From the NCBI GenBank assembly GCA_001464065.1, contig LNDN01000014.1, positions 1 through 44,609 of the forward strand: a stretch of 44,609 nucleotides of DNA. Reading direction: 5' to 3'. The stretch comes from Acidobacteria bacterium Ga0077522. Lineage in GTDB: Bacteria > Acidobacteriota > Vicinamibacteria > Vicinamibacterales > Vicinamibacteraceae. Below, one piece after another: positions 15,945 through 24,705 of the stretch. Within the stretch, counting starts at the first letter, position 1, and every line of letters starts with the position of its first letter. The position numbers and the translations under genes are program-made. Under the pieces are notes generated by a model. That model ran no database searches and was not told the origin of the DNA. It saw nothing but the letters and a program-made list of their open reading frames with translations.

Positions 15945-16784
15945 ATGACATGGAGTGACGTGCGGAAGGCCGTGGTGGCCGGGGTGGTGGCGCTCGTGCT
16001 GCCGTCGATGGCCGCGGCGCAGGCCACGCAGACGTTCGAGCCGCAGTTCGCGCAACCGGGCAAGGATGTCGTGTGGGTGCCGACGCCCGAGGCCATGGTG
16101 GAGGTGATGCTCGACATGGCGACGGTCACGTCACGGGACGTCGTCGTGGACCTCGGGTCCGGCGACGGCCGCCTGGTGATCGCCGCCGCCAAGCGCGGCG
16201 CGCGCGCCCGCGGCGTCGAGTACAACCCGGACATGGTGCAGCTGTCCCGGCAACGAGCCCGCGAGGCCAGCGTGCACGGCCTGGCGACCTTCGTCGAAGG
16301 GGACATGTTCGAGGCCGAGGTCGGCGACGCCACGGTGATGGTGGTCTTCCTCCTCACCGAGAACATGCGTCGCCTGCAAACCCGCTTCCTGGCCCTGCGG
16401 CCTGGCACGCGCATCGTCTCCAACACGTTCGGCATCCCGGAATGGCCAGCCGACGCCCGTGTGACGCGGCCCGATTGTTCGTCCTGGTGCACGGCCCTGC
16501 TGTGGGTCGTGCCGGCGCAGGTCCACGGCGAGTGGCAGGTCGACGAGGGCCCGCGCCTGGTGCTCGATCAGCACTTCCAGAAGGTGTCGGGCATGTTCAC
16601 TGGCCCGATTGGCAGCAGCCCGATCCAGGGTGGGTCGATCACGGGTCCGACCGTCACGTTCGCCGTGGGCGAGGCGACCTATGCCCTGCGGCTCGAGGAC
16701 GACCGCCTCGTCGGCACGCGCACGGAGGGCGGGCGGTCGACGCCGTGGCGCGCGACACGCGTGCGCGGCACACCGCGACCATAG
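15945..16784 (+). CDS. SAM-dependent methyltransferase with a signal peptide
   Basis: A 279-residue class I methyltransferase. Motif I is DLGSGDG at 69-75, followed by the acidic end of strand 2 (GVEYNPD) and an EGDMFE segment. Before it lies a clear signal peptide (basic start MTWSDVRK, hydrophobic core, cleavage near MAAAQA at 22-27), which is odd because SAM is cytosolic. The last 90 residues form a beta-rich tail (GGSITGPTVTFAVG, YALRLEDDRLVG). The start at 15945 has GGGGGAG just upstream and is the only start that gives an intact signal peptide. It is divergent from the sheath gene (107-base gap). The methylated substrate is unknown. Confidence 0.8.
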   Translation: MTWSDVRKAVVAGVVALVLPSMAAAQATQTFEPQFAQPGKDVVWVPTPEAMVEVMLDMATVTSRDVVVDLGSGDGRLVIAAAKRGARARGVEYNPDMVQLSRQRAREASVHGLATFVEGDMFEAEVGDATVMVVFLLTENMRRLQTRFLALRPGTRIVSNTFGIPEWPADARVTRPDCSSWCTALLWVVPAQVHGEWQVDEGPRLVLDQHFQKVSGMFTGPIGSSPIQGGSITGPTVTFAVGEATYALRLEDDRLVGTRTEGGRSTPWRATRVRGTPRP

Positions 16785-16796
16785 ACCGGCCGTGCG

Positions 16797-17729
16797 TCAG
16801 TGACAGAGGTCCGCGCCGGAGTCGACGATGCCGTCCACGGTGTGGAAGTCCCAGCGGTAGGTCCCTGGCAGGAGCGTGAACCTGATCACCCCCCAGGCCA
16901 CGACCTTCGCTTCCGTCGTCGATCGCAGGCTGCTCGACGGGTACAGCGTGGCGCCGCCGGTGCCAACCGTGAACAGACGCGCGCCGCGCGTCGCGGGGCG
17001 TCCGTCCTGGTCGATGCGTGCGTGACGCTCGTACAGGTGGTCGTGCCCGGAGATGACGATGTCGGCCCCGGCCTCGACGAGGGCGCGCCAGAGTTCGCGC
17101 ACCTGCGGGTTGTCGCCGTTGGGCCCCGAGCTCACGAGGGGGTGATGGATGATGGCCGCCACGCAGGGCACGCGCGACCGCTGCAGGTCGGCGCGCAGCC
17201 ACGCCAGCTGCGGCGACCCCTCGCCCATCGGCACGTTGCTGTTGAGCGAGATCACGTGCCACGCGGCCAGGTCGTACGAGTAGTAGCCGAGGCCGTACGG
17301 ACCGGCCCGCTCGCCGAAGTACTCGAAGTAGGCTGACGCGCCCGGCGACTCGTAGTCGTGGTTGCCCGGCGTGGCATACGTCCGGCCGCGGTGGCGCCCC
17401 CAGGTGCGCTGATAGCACTGGAAGTCCGCAGCGCTGCCGTGCATGTAGGCGTTGTCGCCGGCTGTGAACACCGTGCCGCTCAACGTGTCCAGCAGGGTTG
17501 CCGTGACGGAGGCCCCCGGTTCGCCGCACATGTTGATGTCACCCGCGCCCACCAGTACCGCCTCCGCGCTCGACGCGGGGGGCGCGATCGGCGCGACCGG
17601 CAGACTGGGCGACGTCGGCGTCGATTTCGTGTCGCAGCCAGCCACCGCCAGGAACACGGCCAGTCCCAGGCGAGGCGCGAGGTGGCGCCCACGGCAGCGC
17701 CGCGCGACGAGCGCAGACCGGTTGGCCAT
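16797..17729 (-). CDS. Lipoprotein metallophosphatase
   Basis: A 310-residue calcineurin-like phosphoesterase. The N-terminus ends in a lipobox (LAVAGC), predicting a lipid-anchored envelope protein. The dinuclear metal motifs are present in order: GAGDINMCG, TAGDNAY, PGNHDY, IHHPL and SGHDHLYERH. A short beta-rich C-terminal segment follows, as in purple-acid-phosphatase-like enzymes. The start codon overlaps the stop of the preceding TPR gene in a TGATG arrangement, suggesting translational coupling. Substrate unknown; phosphomonoester or diester cleavage outside the cytoplasm is the family expectation. Confidence 0.85.
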   Translation of the reverse strand: MANRSALVARRCRGRHLAPRLGLAVFLAVAGCDTKSTPTSPSLPVAPIAPPASSAEAVLVGAGDINMCGEPGASVTATLLDTLSGTVFTAGDNAYMHGSAADFQCYQRTWGRHRGRTYATPGNHDYESPGASAYFEYFGERAGPYGLGYYSYDLAAWHVISLNSNVPMGEGSPQLAWLRADLQRSRVPCVAAIIHHPLVSSGPNGDNPQVRELWRALVEAGADIVISGHDHLYERHARIDQDGRPATRGARLFTVGTGGATLYPSSSLRSTTEAKVVAWGVIRFTLLPGTYRWDFHTVDGIVDSGADLCH

Positions 17730-19336
17730 CACATGCCCACCTGAGCGATGAGTTCCTGGAAGTCGGGCGACTGACGAATGGCGGCAAACACGGGATGGAC
17801 CTTCAGTGCGCAGGCCAGTTGCGTGCGCGCCTGCACGGCCGCGCGCGCCACGTCGAGCAACCCGCGCGTGTCGTCGAGCGCCACCGCGAAGCGGGCTTCG
17901 GCCGCCAGCGACCTCGGCCCTGGCAACGCGCGCGCCGTCACGAGATGGCGGGCCGCGTCGGCGCGGTTGCCCGCCCGGGCGGCGGCGTCGGCGAGCACGG
18001 ACAGGCGCTGGTCGGCCAGCGCCGCGTCGCGCACGGGGTCGGCCATGGTGGCGGCGTCCCGCGGACGCTCCTGCTCGAGGAGGACCGACGCCAGCATCAG
18101 GCGCGTGACGCCGGACGTCGGGTCGAGCGCCAGCGCACGCCGCAGGGCCGCTTCGGCCTCGGCGAGGCGCCCGGCGTAGAGGGCGACGAGTCCGGCCGTC
18201 CGGTGCACGGGCGCGGCATGGGGATCGAGGGCGATGGCGCGGGTGGCGTGCTGGTGCGCCTCGGGATGCCGGCCCTGCTCGGCGAGGAAGATCGAGTACC
18301 ACTGGTGCGCCGTGGCATGGCTCTCGTGGAGTTCGAAGGCACGCGTGAAGGCGCGCTCGGCCTCCGCCCACTTCCAGTCGCGACGATGACGCACCATGGC
18401 GATCGCCAGGTGGGCCTCGGCACTGGCCGGAGAGAGGCGGAGGGCGGTGGCAGCGGCCGTCTCGGCCTGGTCCAGGGCCTCGCGCGCCGCCACGGCCCCG
18501 AAGGCGTCGAGGGCGCGCAGGCACCACGCATCGGCGAGGGCCGCGTGCGCCGGCGCGAAGGTGGGCGCGCGCGCCACCACCTGCGCCAACTGCGTCGTCG
18601 CCTCCACCAGGTCGTCCGGCGATCGTCGATGCAAGGCCTGTCGGCCTTGCACGTAAGCGTCGTACGCTGCCGGATCGAGGCCGGCGGCGCGTGCCAGCTG
18701 CCGTTCCTGCCGCGGCGTGATCGCCGCGTGGAGTTCGTGCGCCATGGCGCGCGCGACCTCGGCCTGGAGGGTCAGGATGTCGCGACTCGTGCGGTCGTAG
18801 GTGCCGGACCAGACGTGCGTGTCCGACGCCGGGTCGATCAGCTGCACGGTGACCCGCACACGCGACGCCTCGCGGACCACCGATCCCTCCACGACCAGAT
18901 CGGCCGCCAGTTCACCGGCCACGACCGGCAGGGTCTTCGTGGTGCCCTTGTAGGCCATCGACGACGTGCGCGAGATCACGCGCAGGTCGTCGATGCGTGA
19001 CAGGTCGGCGATGAGCGCTTCGGTGAGGCCGTCGCTGAAGGCGTCGCCGTCGCTGGTCGGCGAGAAGGCGCGGAACGGGAGGACGAGCAGGGTGGGCAGG
19101 GCACCTGGCGTCGTGGCCGCGGGCGGCGCCGCGCCAGGGGTGACGGTTGCGGATGGCGCCGTTCGATGCGCGCCCCAGGTGCTCACCACGTAGACGCCGA
19201 GGACGACCGTGGCCGCCGCACCGATCAACTGCGCGAGGATGCGACCGGCAAAGGCGATCCAGGCCGCACGCATCTTGTTGCGCTTGCGCTCGAGCCTGGT
19301 GGGGTCGGGGGGCGACGCGTCCGGGACGTCTGCCAT
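17729..19336 (-). CDS. Membrane-anchored FlgO-like/TPR protein
   Basis: A 535-residue protein with one N-terminal membrane segment (about 27-50). A FlgO/TolB-N-like domain follows (LLVLPF, FSDGLTEALIADLSRI, VISRTSSMAYKGTTK, YVVEGSV-type strand, THVWSGTYDR), then at least five TPR units to the C-terminus. The same module forms the C-terminal half of many adenylate cyclases, DNA-binding regulators and Ser/Thr kinases in Acidobacteria, including the two kinases later in this window. Here no enzymatic or DNA-binding N-terminus is present. It is likely a periplasmic scaffold or sensor. It is 97 bases downstream of the ThuA gene and overlaps the metallophosphatase gene. Confidence 0.8.
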   Translation of the reverse strand: MADVPDASPPDPTRLERKRNKMRAAWIAFAGRILAQLIGAAATVVLGVYVVSTWGAHRTAPSATVTPGAAPPAATTPGALPTLLVLPFRAFSPTSDGDAFSDGLTEALIADLSRIDDLRVISRTSSMAYKGTTKTLPVVAGELAADLVVEGSVVREASRVRVTVQLIDPASDTHVWSGTYDRTSRDILTLQAEVARAMAHELHAAITPRQERQLARAAGLDPAAYDAYVQGRQALHRRSPDDLVEATTQLAQVVARAPTFAPAHAALADAWCLRALDAFGAVAAREALDQAETAAATALRLSPASAEAHLAIAMVRHRRDWKWAEAERAFTRAFELHESHATAHQWYSIFLAEQGRHPEAHQHATRAIALDPHAAPVHRTAGLVALYAGRLAEAEAALRRALALDPTSGVTRLMLASVLLEQERPRDAATMADPVRDAALADQRLSVLADAAARAGNRADAARHLVTARALPGPRSLAAEARFAVALDDTRGLLDVARAAVQARTQLACALKVHPVFAAIRQSPDFQELIAQVGM

Positions 19337-19433
19337 GGTGTGTGCGCCGCGCGCAAGTCGCGCACGGCGCCCTGTCCCTACTCTACTCCCAACGCTCGTC
19401 CGTGGACAGTCCGCCGGACGGCCCTGGCGACGC

Positions 19434-20387
19434 CTATTTCGGCGGGGCGTCGAGCGCGTTGAGTCCCCGCGCGTAGTTCGGGTCGAGTGCCGCGAGATCG
19501 GCGCGGTAGCTGACCGTCGTGGCCGTCGGAAACGTCGTCGGCACCTTCTGCGTGACGGCGCCCGTGGCCGCCCACTCGGTCGCGCGCTGGAGCGTGACGA
19601 CGAATCCCACGCAGCTCATCGCCACGATGTCGTGGCCGAGCACGGTGTGGAAGACGCGCCCCTTGCCGAAGGTGCTGGTCATCAGGATCGGCTCGTCACG
19701 CCCGGTGCCGTTGTTGGCCGGATCGGCGAAGGCGGTGGCCAGAATCGTCATGGTCGTGCCGGGACCGCGCAGATGTGCGTAGAGCTCGTCGCCCTGGTGC
19801 ATCCACACCGCCGGGAGACCGCGGGTGATCGGATGGTCGGCGACCCGCGTGCGGATGGCGTACGGCGTGCGGCGGCCGTGCGAGGCGCCGGGACCGTCCG
19901 ACGGGTCCTTCACGAGCGTGTCGTCCTTGTAGTACCAGTACGGCCCCGAGGCCACCGTGCGCCCACGCCAGCCGCCCACGCCGATCATCTCGTTCCAGGC
20001 CTTCCAGCCCGAAAAGGCATTGTCGGCCGCGTGCACGACGACGGCGCCTCCACCCGACGACACGTACTGCTCGAACGCCGTGCGCAACGGCGCCGGCCAG
20101 CGCTCGTCGGGCGCGTCGTAGTTGAAGACCACGGCCTGATAGGCCGAGAAGTCGGGGAGGAAGCCGTCGAGCACGCCCGTGGCGGCCGGTGCCGTCACCA
20201 CCGTCACGTCGAACCGGCCGGTCTCCTCGAGGGCCCGCTCGATGAGCGGCGTGGTCAGCTGCCACTTGTGATACGGGCCGCCGCTCTCGCCGTCGAGCAA
20301 CATCACCTTGATGCGTGTCGGGCCTTGCGCCACCACGGTGACGGCGACGACGATGGTCGCCAGCAGGCCGATGAAGAACTGTTGCAT
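19434..20387 (-). CDS. Exported ThuA-domain protein
   Basis: A 317-residue ThuA-like protein (glutamine-amidotransferase-like fold) with a signal peptide ending near VVAQG at 17-22. Typical elements are visible: VMLLDGESGGPYHKWQ, DFSAYQAVVFNYD, a GGGAVVVHAADNAF strand-turn at the nucleophile-elbow position, DHPITRGLP, and GKGRVFHTVLGHD near the C-terminus. ThuA proteins are tied to 3-keto-disaccharide/trehalose use. An AGGAG ribosome site lies five bases before the ATG. It is divergent from the large cytochrome c gene at 20483, with a shared 95-base promoter region. Confidence 0.85.
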   Translation of the reverse strand: MQQFFIGLLATIVVAVTVVAQGPTRIKVMLLDGESGGPYHKWQLTTPLIERALEETGRFDVTVVTAPAATGVLDGFLPDFSAYQAVVFNYDAPDERWPAPLRTAFEQYVSSGGGAVVVHAADNAFSGWKAWNEMIGVGGWRGRTVASGPYWYYKDDTLVKDPSDGPGASHGRRTPYAIRTRVADHPITRGLPAVWMHQGDELYAHLRGPGTTMTILATAFADPANNGTGRDEPILMTSTFGKGRVFHTVLGHDIVAMSCVGFVVTLQRATEWAATGAVTQKVPTTFPTATTVSYRADLAALDPNYARGLNALDAPPK

Positions 20388-20482
20388 GCGTACTCCTGGT
20401 CGAGGGAACGAGCTGTATGGTAGCCGAGCCGCCGGGCTGGGCCCCTGGCGTGCCCACCCGTGATAGAAATCTAGGACTTTCC

Positions 20483-23400
20483 ATGCAACGACGTTGGCCG
20501 CACCTTGCCGTCCTGCTCGGGTTGTCCCTCGCGTCCAGCGTGCTGCTGCGCGGAGCCCAACCTTCGTCCCGTCCCACGCTCGTGCCCGGCGAGACCACGC
20601 GTCTCGAGAAGGCCGAGGCCGCGCGCATCGCCACCGAGACGCGGGCGAAGCTGTCGGTCGAACTGGCCGAGGGCGTCGACCTCTCGCTGTGGGCGCCCGA
20701 GCAGCTGATCGTCGATCCGGTGGCCATCGATCTCGCCCCCGACGGCACGCTGTATGCGACGAGCACCATGCGCAACAACATGCCGCTCGACATCCGCGGG
20801 CATCAGGACTGGATGCCGACGGTGCACACGCTGCGGTCGATGGCCGATCTGCGCCGCTTCTACCGCACGGTGATGGCCCCGGCCAACAGCGACCGCAACG
20901 CGTGGATCACCGACCTGAACAAGGACGGATCGCGCGACATCCGCGACATGGAGGAGTACAAGGAGCGCGTCTACCGCCTGCGTGATACCGACGGTGACGG
21001 CCGCGCCGACGAGTCGCGCCTGGTGTACGAAGGGTTCAACGAGGATCCCGCGTTCGACATCCTCGGCGGGGTGATGGCGCACGAGGGCGACCTGATCGTC
21101 GGCGTGCCGCCGGGCGTGTACCGGCTGCACGACAGCAACGGCGACGGCATCCTCGACCAGCGCACGACGATTGGCGAGGGCTTCAACACGCACCCGGCGT
21201 TCGGCGGGCACGGCGTCTCGGGCGTGACGATCGGGCCGGACGGGCGACTGTACTGGGAGGTCGGCGACATCGGCCTGCACGTCGTCGACAAGGGCGGCCG
21301 CACCTGGACCCTGCCGAACCAGGGCGCCGTGATGCGGTCGGAGCTGGACGGGTCGAGTTTCGAGGTCTTCGCGACCGGCATCCGCAACCTGCAGGAGTTC
21401 TCGTTCGACGACCGGGGCAACCTGATCTCGGTGGACAACGATGGCGACCATGCCGGCGAGAAGGAACGCCTCGTCTACCTGCCCTACGGGTCCGACAGCG
21501 GCTGGCGCTCGAACTGGCAGTACGGCAAGTACACCGACGCGAAGAACAACCGCTACAACGTCTGGATGCGCGAGTCGCTCTTCAAGCCACGGGAAGAGAA
21601 TCAGGCCGCGCACGTGCTCGCGCCGATCGAGAACTGGTATGCCGGCCCGTCGGGCATGGCCTACAACCCGGGCACGGCGCTGTCGGACGCCTGGAAGAAC
21701 TACTTCTTCGTGTCGAGCTTCCCCGGGGCCGCCCCCAACGCGCGGGTCTACGGCTTCACGCTGGCCGCCGACGGGGCTGGCTTCAGGAAGGCCGACGAGA
21801 AGGTCCTGACCAAGGGCGTCCTCGTCGTGGGGATGAAGTTCGGCGCCGACGGTGCGCTCTACCTCACCGACTGGGTGACCGGCTGGGACTCGAAGAACAA
21901 CGGCCGGCTGTGGAAGCTCGACACGCCGGCCACCGCGGGCTCGACCGTGCGCAAGGACGTGCAGTCCCTGCTCCAGGCGACCTTCGCGGACCGGCCCGTC
22001 GGGGAGATCGCCGCGCTGCTGCGCCACGCCGACATGCGCGTGCGCCAGAAGGCGCAATTCGACCTCGTGCGTCGCGGCGACGTCCAGGCACTGCTGTTCG
22101 CGGCGCGCGACCGCGGCAGTCTGCACGCGCGCCTGCACGGGTTGTGGGGGGTCGCGCAACTGGCACGGCGCGAGGCGGCCCAGGCCGCCGCGCTGACGCC
22201 GTTCCTTGCCGATGACGACGCGGAGATCCGCGCCCAGGCGGCACGCCTCATCGGCGACGTGCGGTACGCCGCCGCAGCCGACCAGGTGATGCCGCTGCTG
22301 AAGGACCCAACGCCGCGGGCCCGCTTCTTCGCCGCCGAGGCCCTCGGCCGCCTGGCTCATCGCCCGGCCGTGCCGGCCATCGTGGCGATGCTGGCCGCCA
22401 ACGAGAGCAACGACCAGTGGCTCCAGCACACCGGAGCGGCGGCGCTGGCCACCATCGGTGACGTCGACGCCCTCGCGGCCCTCGACTCGCACCCGTCCCC
22501 CCGGGCGCGCAGTGCCGCGGTCGTCGCGCTGCGGCGCCTGCGTGCGGCCGGCGTGGCGAACTTCCTCGCCGATACGGACGTCCGCATCGTGACCGACGCC
22601 GCCCGGGCCATCAACGACGACGGCGGTATCGCGGGTGGGGTGCCACGCCTCGCGGCGCTGCTCGCGACCGCGCCGGTGAGCAACGAACCGCTCGTGCGGC
22701 GCGCGCTCAACGCCAACCTGCGGCTCGGCACGCCCGATGCGGTCGCGCGGCTCGAGGCGTTCGCGCGCAGCGCGGCAACGCCGTCGGAACTCCGCGTGGA
22801 AGCCATTGCGGCGCTCGGCGTGTGGGGCGCTCCCTCACCGATGGACCGCGTCGACGGCTTCTACCACGGCAGCGTCACCGTCACGGCGGTCAACGCCGAC
22901 CGGCAGCCGCCGAACGCCGCCGGACCGGCGGCGAACGTCGAAGGCCCACGGATGGCGCTCGCCAGCACGGGGCAGCCGGCGCGGCGCGGGGCGACAGCCC
23001 CCGCCCCGGCAGCCACGCCGAGCCGCGACGCGACGGCGGCTCGCGCCGCGGTCGAACGCCTCGTGGCCGAGGCGACGTCGGCCGCCTCGCCAGACGTCGA
23101 CGTCAAGGTCGCGCTGGCCGAGGCCGCGGGTCGGCTGGACGCGAGAGGCGCCGCGCCAGTGCTGCAGACGCAGCTGGCGAGTGACCCCTCCGTGATGGTG
23201 CGCACGGCGTCGCTGCGCGGGCTGCAGACGATGAAGGCCGGCGACATGAGCGCGCTGATGCAGACGGCCCTCGCCGACAAGGACCCGGTCGTCCGCCGGG
23301 CGGCACTCGCGCTGTTGCCCGGCCTGCCGATCACGCCGGCCGCCAAGGCCACGCATCTGTCGACGATCCTGAAGGCGGGCAGCGTCGCGGAACAACAGGG

Positions 23401-24046
23401 CGCCCTCGAGGTGATGGGCACGCTGAAGTCGGCCGAGTCGCGCCGGCTGCTGGCCAGCGCCCTCGACGCGCTCGACGCGGGTACGCTCGCGCCAGTCCTG
23501 CACATCGACCTGGTCGACGCCGTCCAGGCCGACGGCGCACCGGGACTCCAGCGGCGACTCGAGGCGTACCAGCGCAAGCAGCAGGCCGACGCCCTCATCA
23601 AGGCCTTCCGCGCCGGCGCCATCACGGGCGGGGACGCGCGCAAGGGTCAGCAGGTGCTGATGCAGAATCCCCTGGCCGAGTGCACGCGGTGCCACGCCAT
23701 TCGTGGACGTGGGGCCGACGTCGGTCCCGACCTCACGCGCATCGGCGCGACGCTGACCCGCGATCAGTTGCTCGAGGCCATGGTCGAACCCAACAAGCGC
23801 ATCGCGCCCGGGTTCGGCACCGTCGGCATCACGCTGAAGAGTGGCGATCGCATCGACGGCACGCTGCGCGAGGAGACCGACAGCGAACTCGTCGTGCTCA
23901 CGGGCACGCCGGCCGAGGCCCGACGCATCAGGAAGGCCGATGTCGCCGAGCGCACCGACCCGGTCTCGGCCATGCCGCCCCTGGGCCTGATCCTGAAGCC
24001 GCGCGAGGTGCGCGACCTGGTCGAATTCCTGAGTGGGTTGCGGTAG
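20483..24046 (+). CDS. Exported propeller/HEAT/cytochrome c protein (PVC-type)
   Basis: A 1187-residue periplasmic protein. After a signal peptide (about 1-29) comes a sorbosone-dehydrogenase-like beta-propeller of the membrane-bound dehydrogenase type (about 45-490). It contains calcium-site-like DTDGDGRAD and DSNGDGILD repeats. A HEAT-repeat array occupies about 500-1020, interrupted near 815-870 by an Ala/Pro-rich linker. The C-terminal cytochrome c domain carries CTRCH (Cys1067, Cys1070, His1071) and the DVGPDLTRIG and LILKPREVRDLVEFLSG elements. Such proteins oxidise sugars or other substrates and pass electrons to heme c; the substrate is unknown. AGGA at 20473-20476 supports the ATG at 20483 over one 22 codons upstream, which would bury the signal peptide. 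Confidence 0.85.
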   Translation: MQRRWPHLAVLLGLSLASSVLLRGAQPSSRPTLVPGETTRLEKAEAARIATETRAKLSVELAEGVDLSLWAPEQLIVDPVAIDLAPDGTLYATSTMRNNMPLDIRGHQDWMPTVHTLRSMADLRRFYRTVMAPANSDRNAWITDLNKDGSRDIRDMEEYKERVYRLRDTDGDGRADESRLVYEGFNEDPAFDILGGVMAHEGDLIVGVPPGVYRLHDSNGDGILDQRTTIGEGFNTHPAFGGHGVSGVTIGPDGRLYWEVGDIGLHVVDKGGRTWTLPNQGAVMRSELDGSSFEVFATGIRNLQEFSFDDRGNLISVDNDGDHAGEKERLVYLPYGSDSGWRSNWQYGKYTDAKNNRYNVWMRESLFKPREENQAAHVLAPIENWYAGPSGMAYNPGTALSDAWKNYFFVSSFPGAAPNARVYGFTLAADGAGFRKADEKVLTKGVLVVGMKFGADGALYLTDWVTGWDSKNNGRLWKLDTPATAGSTVRKDVQSLLQATFADRPVGEIAALLRHADMRVRQKAQFDLVRRGDVQALLFAARDRGSLHARLHGLWGVAQLARREAAQAAALTPFLADDDAEIRAQAARLIGDVRYAAAADQVMPLLKDPTPRARFFAAEALGRLAHRPAVPAIVAMLAANESNDQWLQHTGAAALATIGDVDALAALDSHPSPRARSAAVVALRRLRAAGVANFLADTDVRIVTDAARAINDDGGIAGGVPRLAALLATAPVSNEPLVRRALNANLRLGTPDAVARLEAFARSAATPSELRVEAIAALGVWGAPSPMDRVDGFYHGSVTVTAVNADRQPPNAAGPAANVEGPRMALASTGQPARRGATAPAPAATPSRDATAARAAVERLVAEATSAASPDVDVKVALAEAAGRLDARGAAPVLQTQLASDPSVMVRTASLRGLQTMKAGDMSALMQTALADKDPVVRRAALALLPGLPITPAAKATHLSTILKAGSVAEQQGALEVMGTLKSAESRRLLASALDALDAGTLAPVLHIDLVDAVQADGAPGLQRRLEAYQRKQQADALIKAFRAGAITGGDARKGQQVLMQNPLAECTRCHAIRGRGADVGPDLTRIGATLTRDQLLEAMVEPNKRIAPGFGTVGITLKSGDRIDGTLREETDSELVVLTGTPAEARRIRKADVAERTDPVSAMPPLGLILKPREVRDLVEFLSGLR

Positions 24047-24051
24047 AGGCC

Positions 24052-24107
24052 CAGGGCTCAGGGCTTTGGGCTCAGACGGAAGGGCTCAAGGCTCAAGGCT
24101 CGGGGAA
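24052..24107. repeat. Degenerate heptanucleotide repeat (NAGGGCT/CAAGGCT)
   Basis: Eight consecutive 7-bp units related to CAGGGCT and CAAGGCT, starting five bases after the stop codon of the cytochrome c gene. The period equals that of the arrays at 2529-2632 but the unit differs. Confidence 0.85.
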
Positions 24108-24115
24108 CGGAACGG

Positions 24116-24156
24116 CGCGGCGCGTGCGTCCGGACAGCCCGGGCGCACGCGCCGCG
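24116..24156. terminator. Probable bidirectional transcription terminator hairpin
   Basis: A perfect 13-bp inverted repeat (CGCGGCGCGTGCG at 24116-24128 and its complement at 24144-24156) encloses a 15-base loop between two convergent genes. There is no T-run on either side, so an intrinsic terminator of the classical kind is not shown. The position and stability fit a hairpin that stops or protects both transcripts. Confidence 0.6.
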
Positions 24157-24178
24157 TCTCACTGGAGCGGCTGGCCGG

Positions 24179-24559
24179 TCACTGCGGATCGGCCATCGGG
24201 GTCGCCCCCTGCCCGCCCGCGCCCGCGTTCGCGCGGCCCCCGCGGGTCGGCTGCACCGTGATGCGCTCGGCCACGCGACGGGTGCCGTCGGTGGCGTACC
24301 GGATGACGAGACGCTGGCCAAGGCCAGACGCGAGTTCGGCGGTGGGCACGGTCTTGCGGCCCTGCTTCACTTGCGCCGTGGAGGCCAGTTCGTAGACCAG
24401 TTCTTCCGCGCCCTGACGGACGTGGATGACGTTCTTCTCTGTATCGACACGAAGCAGCTCGCCACCGCCCCACGTGGACGTCATCTTGGCGTCAGACGCG
24501 ATCACGGGCGAGGCCACGAGCAGAGCTCCGAACAGGGCAGACAGGATGGAGCGACGCAT
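24179..24559 (-). CDS. Small exported protein of unknown function
   Basis: A 126-residue protein with a signal peptide (MRRSILSALFG..., cleavage near VIASDA at 20-24). A compact beta-rich domain follows (LLRVDTEKNVIHVRQG, LVYELASTAQVKQG, LVIRYATDGTRRVAERITV), and then a Gly/Ala-rich tail. The pattern of short strands with an R-V-D-x-x-x-N-x-I start resembles small periplasmic OB- or DUF5666-like domains, but I do not recognise a family. Upstream reading frame beyond the ATG at 24559 lacks a signal peptide start and is Arg-rich, so it was left out. The gene is divergent from the membrane protein at 24706. Confidence 0.7.
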   Translation of the reverse strand: MRRSILSALFGALLVASPVIASDAKMTSTWGGGELLRVDTEKNVIHVRQGAEELVYELASTAQVKQGRKTVPTAELASGLGQRLVIRYATDGTRRVAERITVQPTRGGRANAGAGGQGATPMADPQ

Positions 24560-24705
24560 GATGTGTTCTTCACTCCCGCCGCGCTGGGAAACGGAGGACG
24601 CCGGCGCGGCAGCGACCGTCCTCAAGAAAACGGACGCACGAGGTCGGGTGTTGGTTTCGCACTGACGTGAGGACATGGCGGGAGGCCTCGGGCGTGGGGA
24701 CGGCA

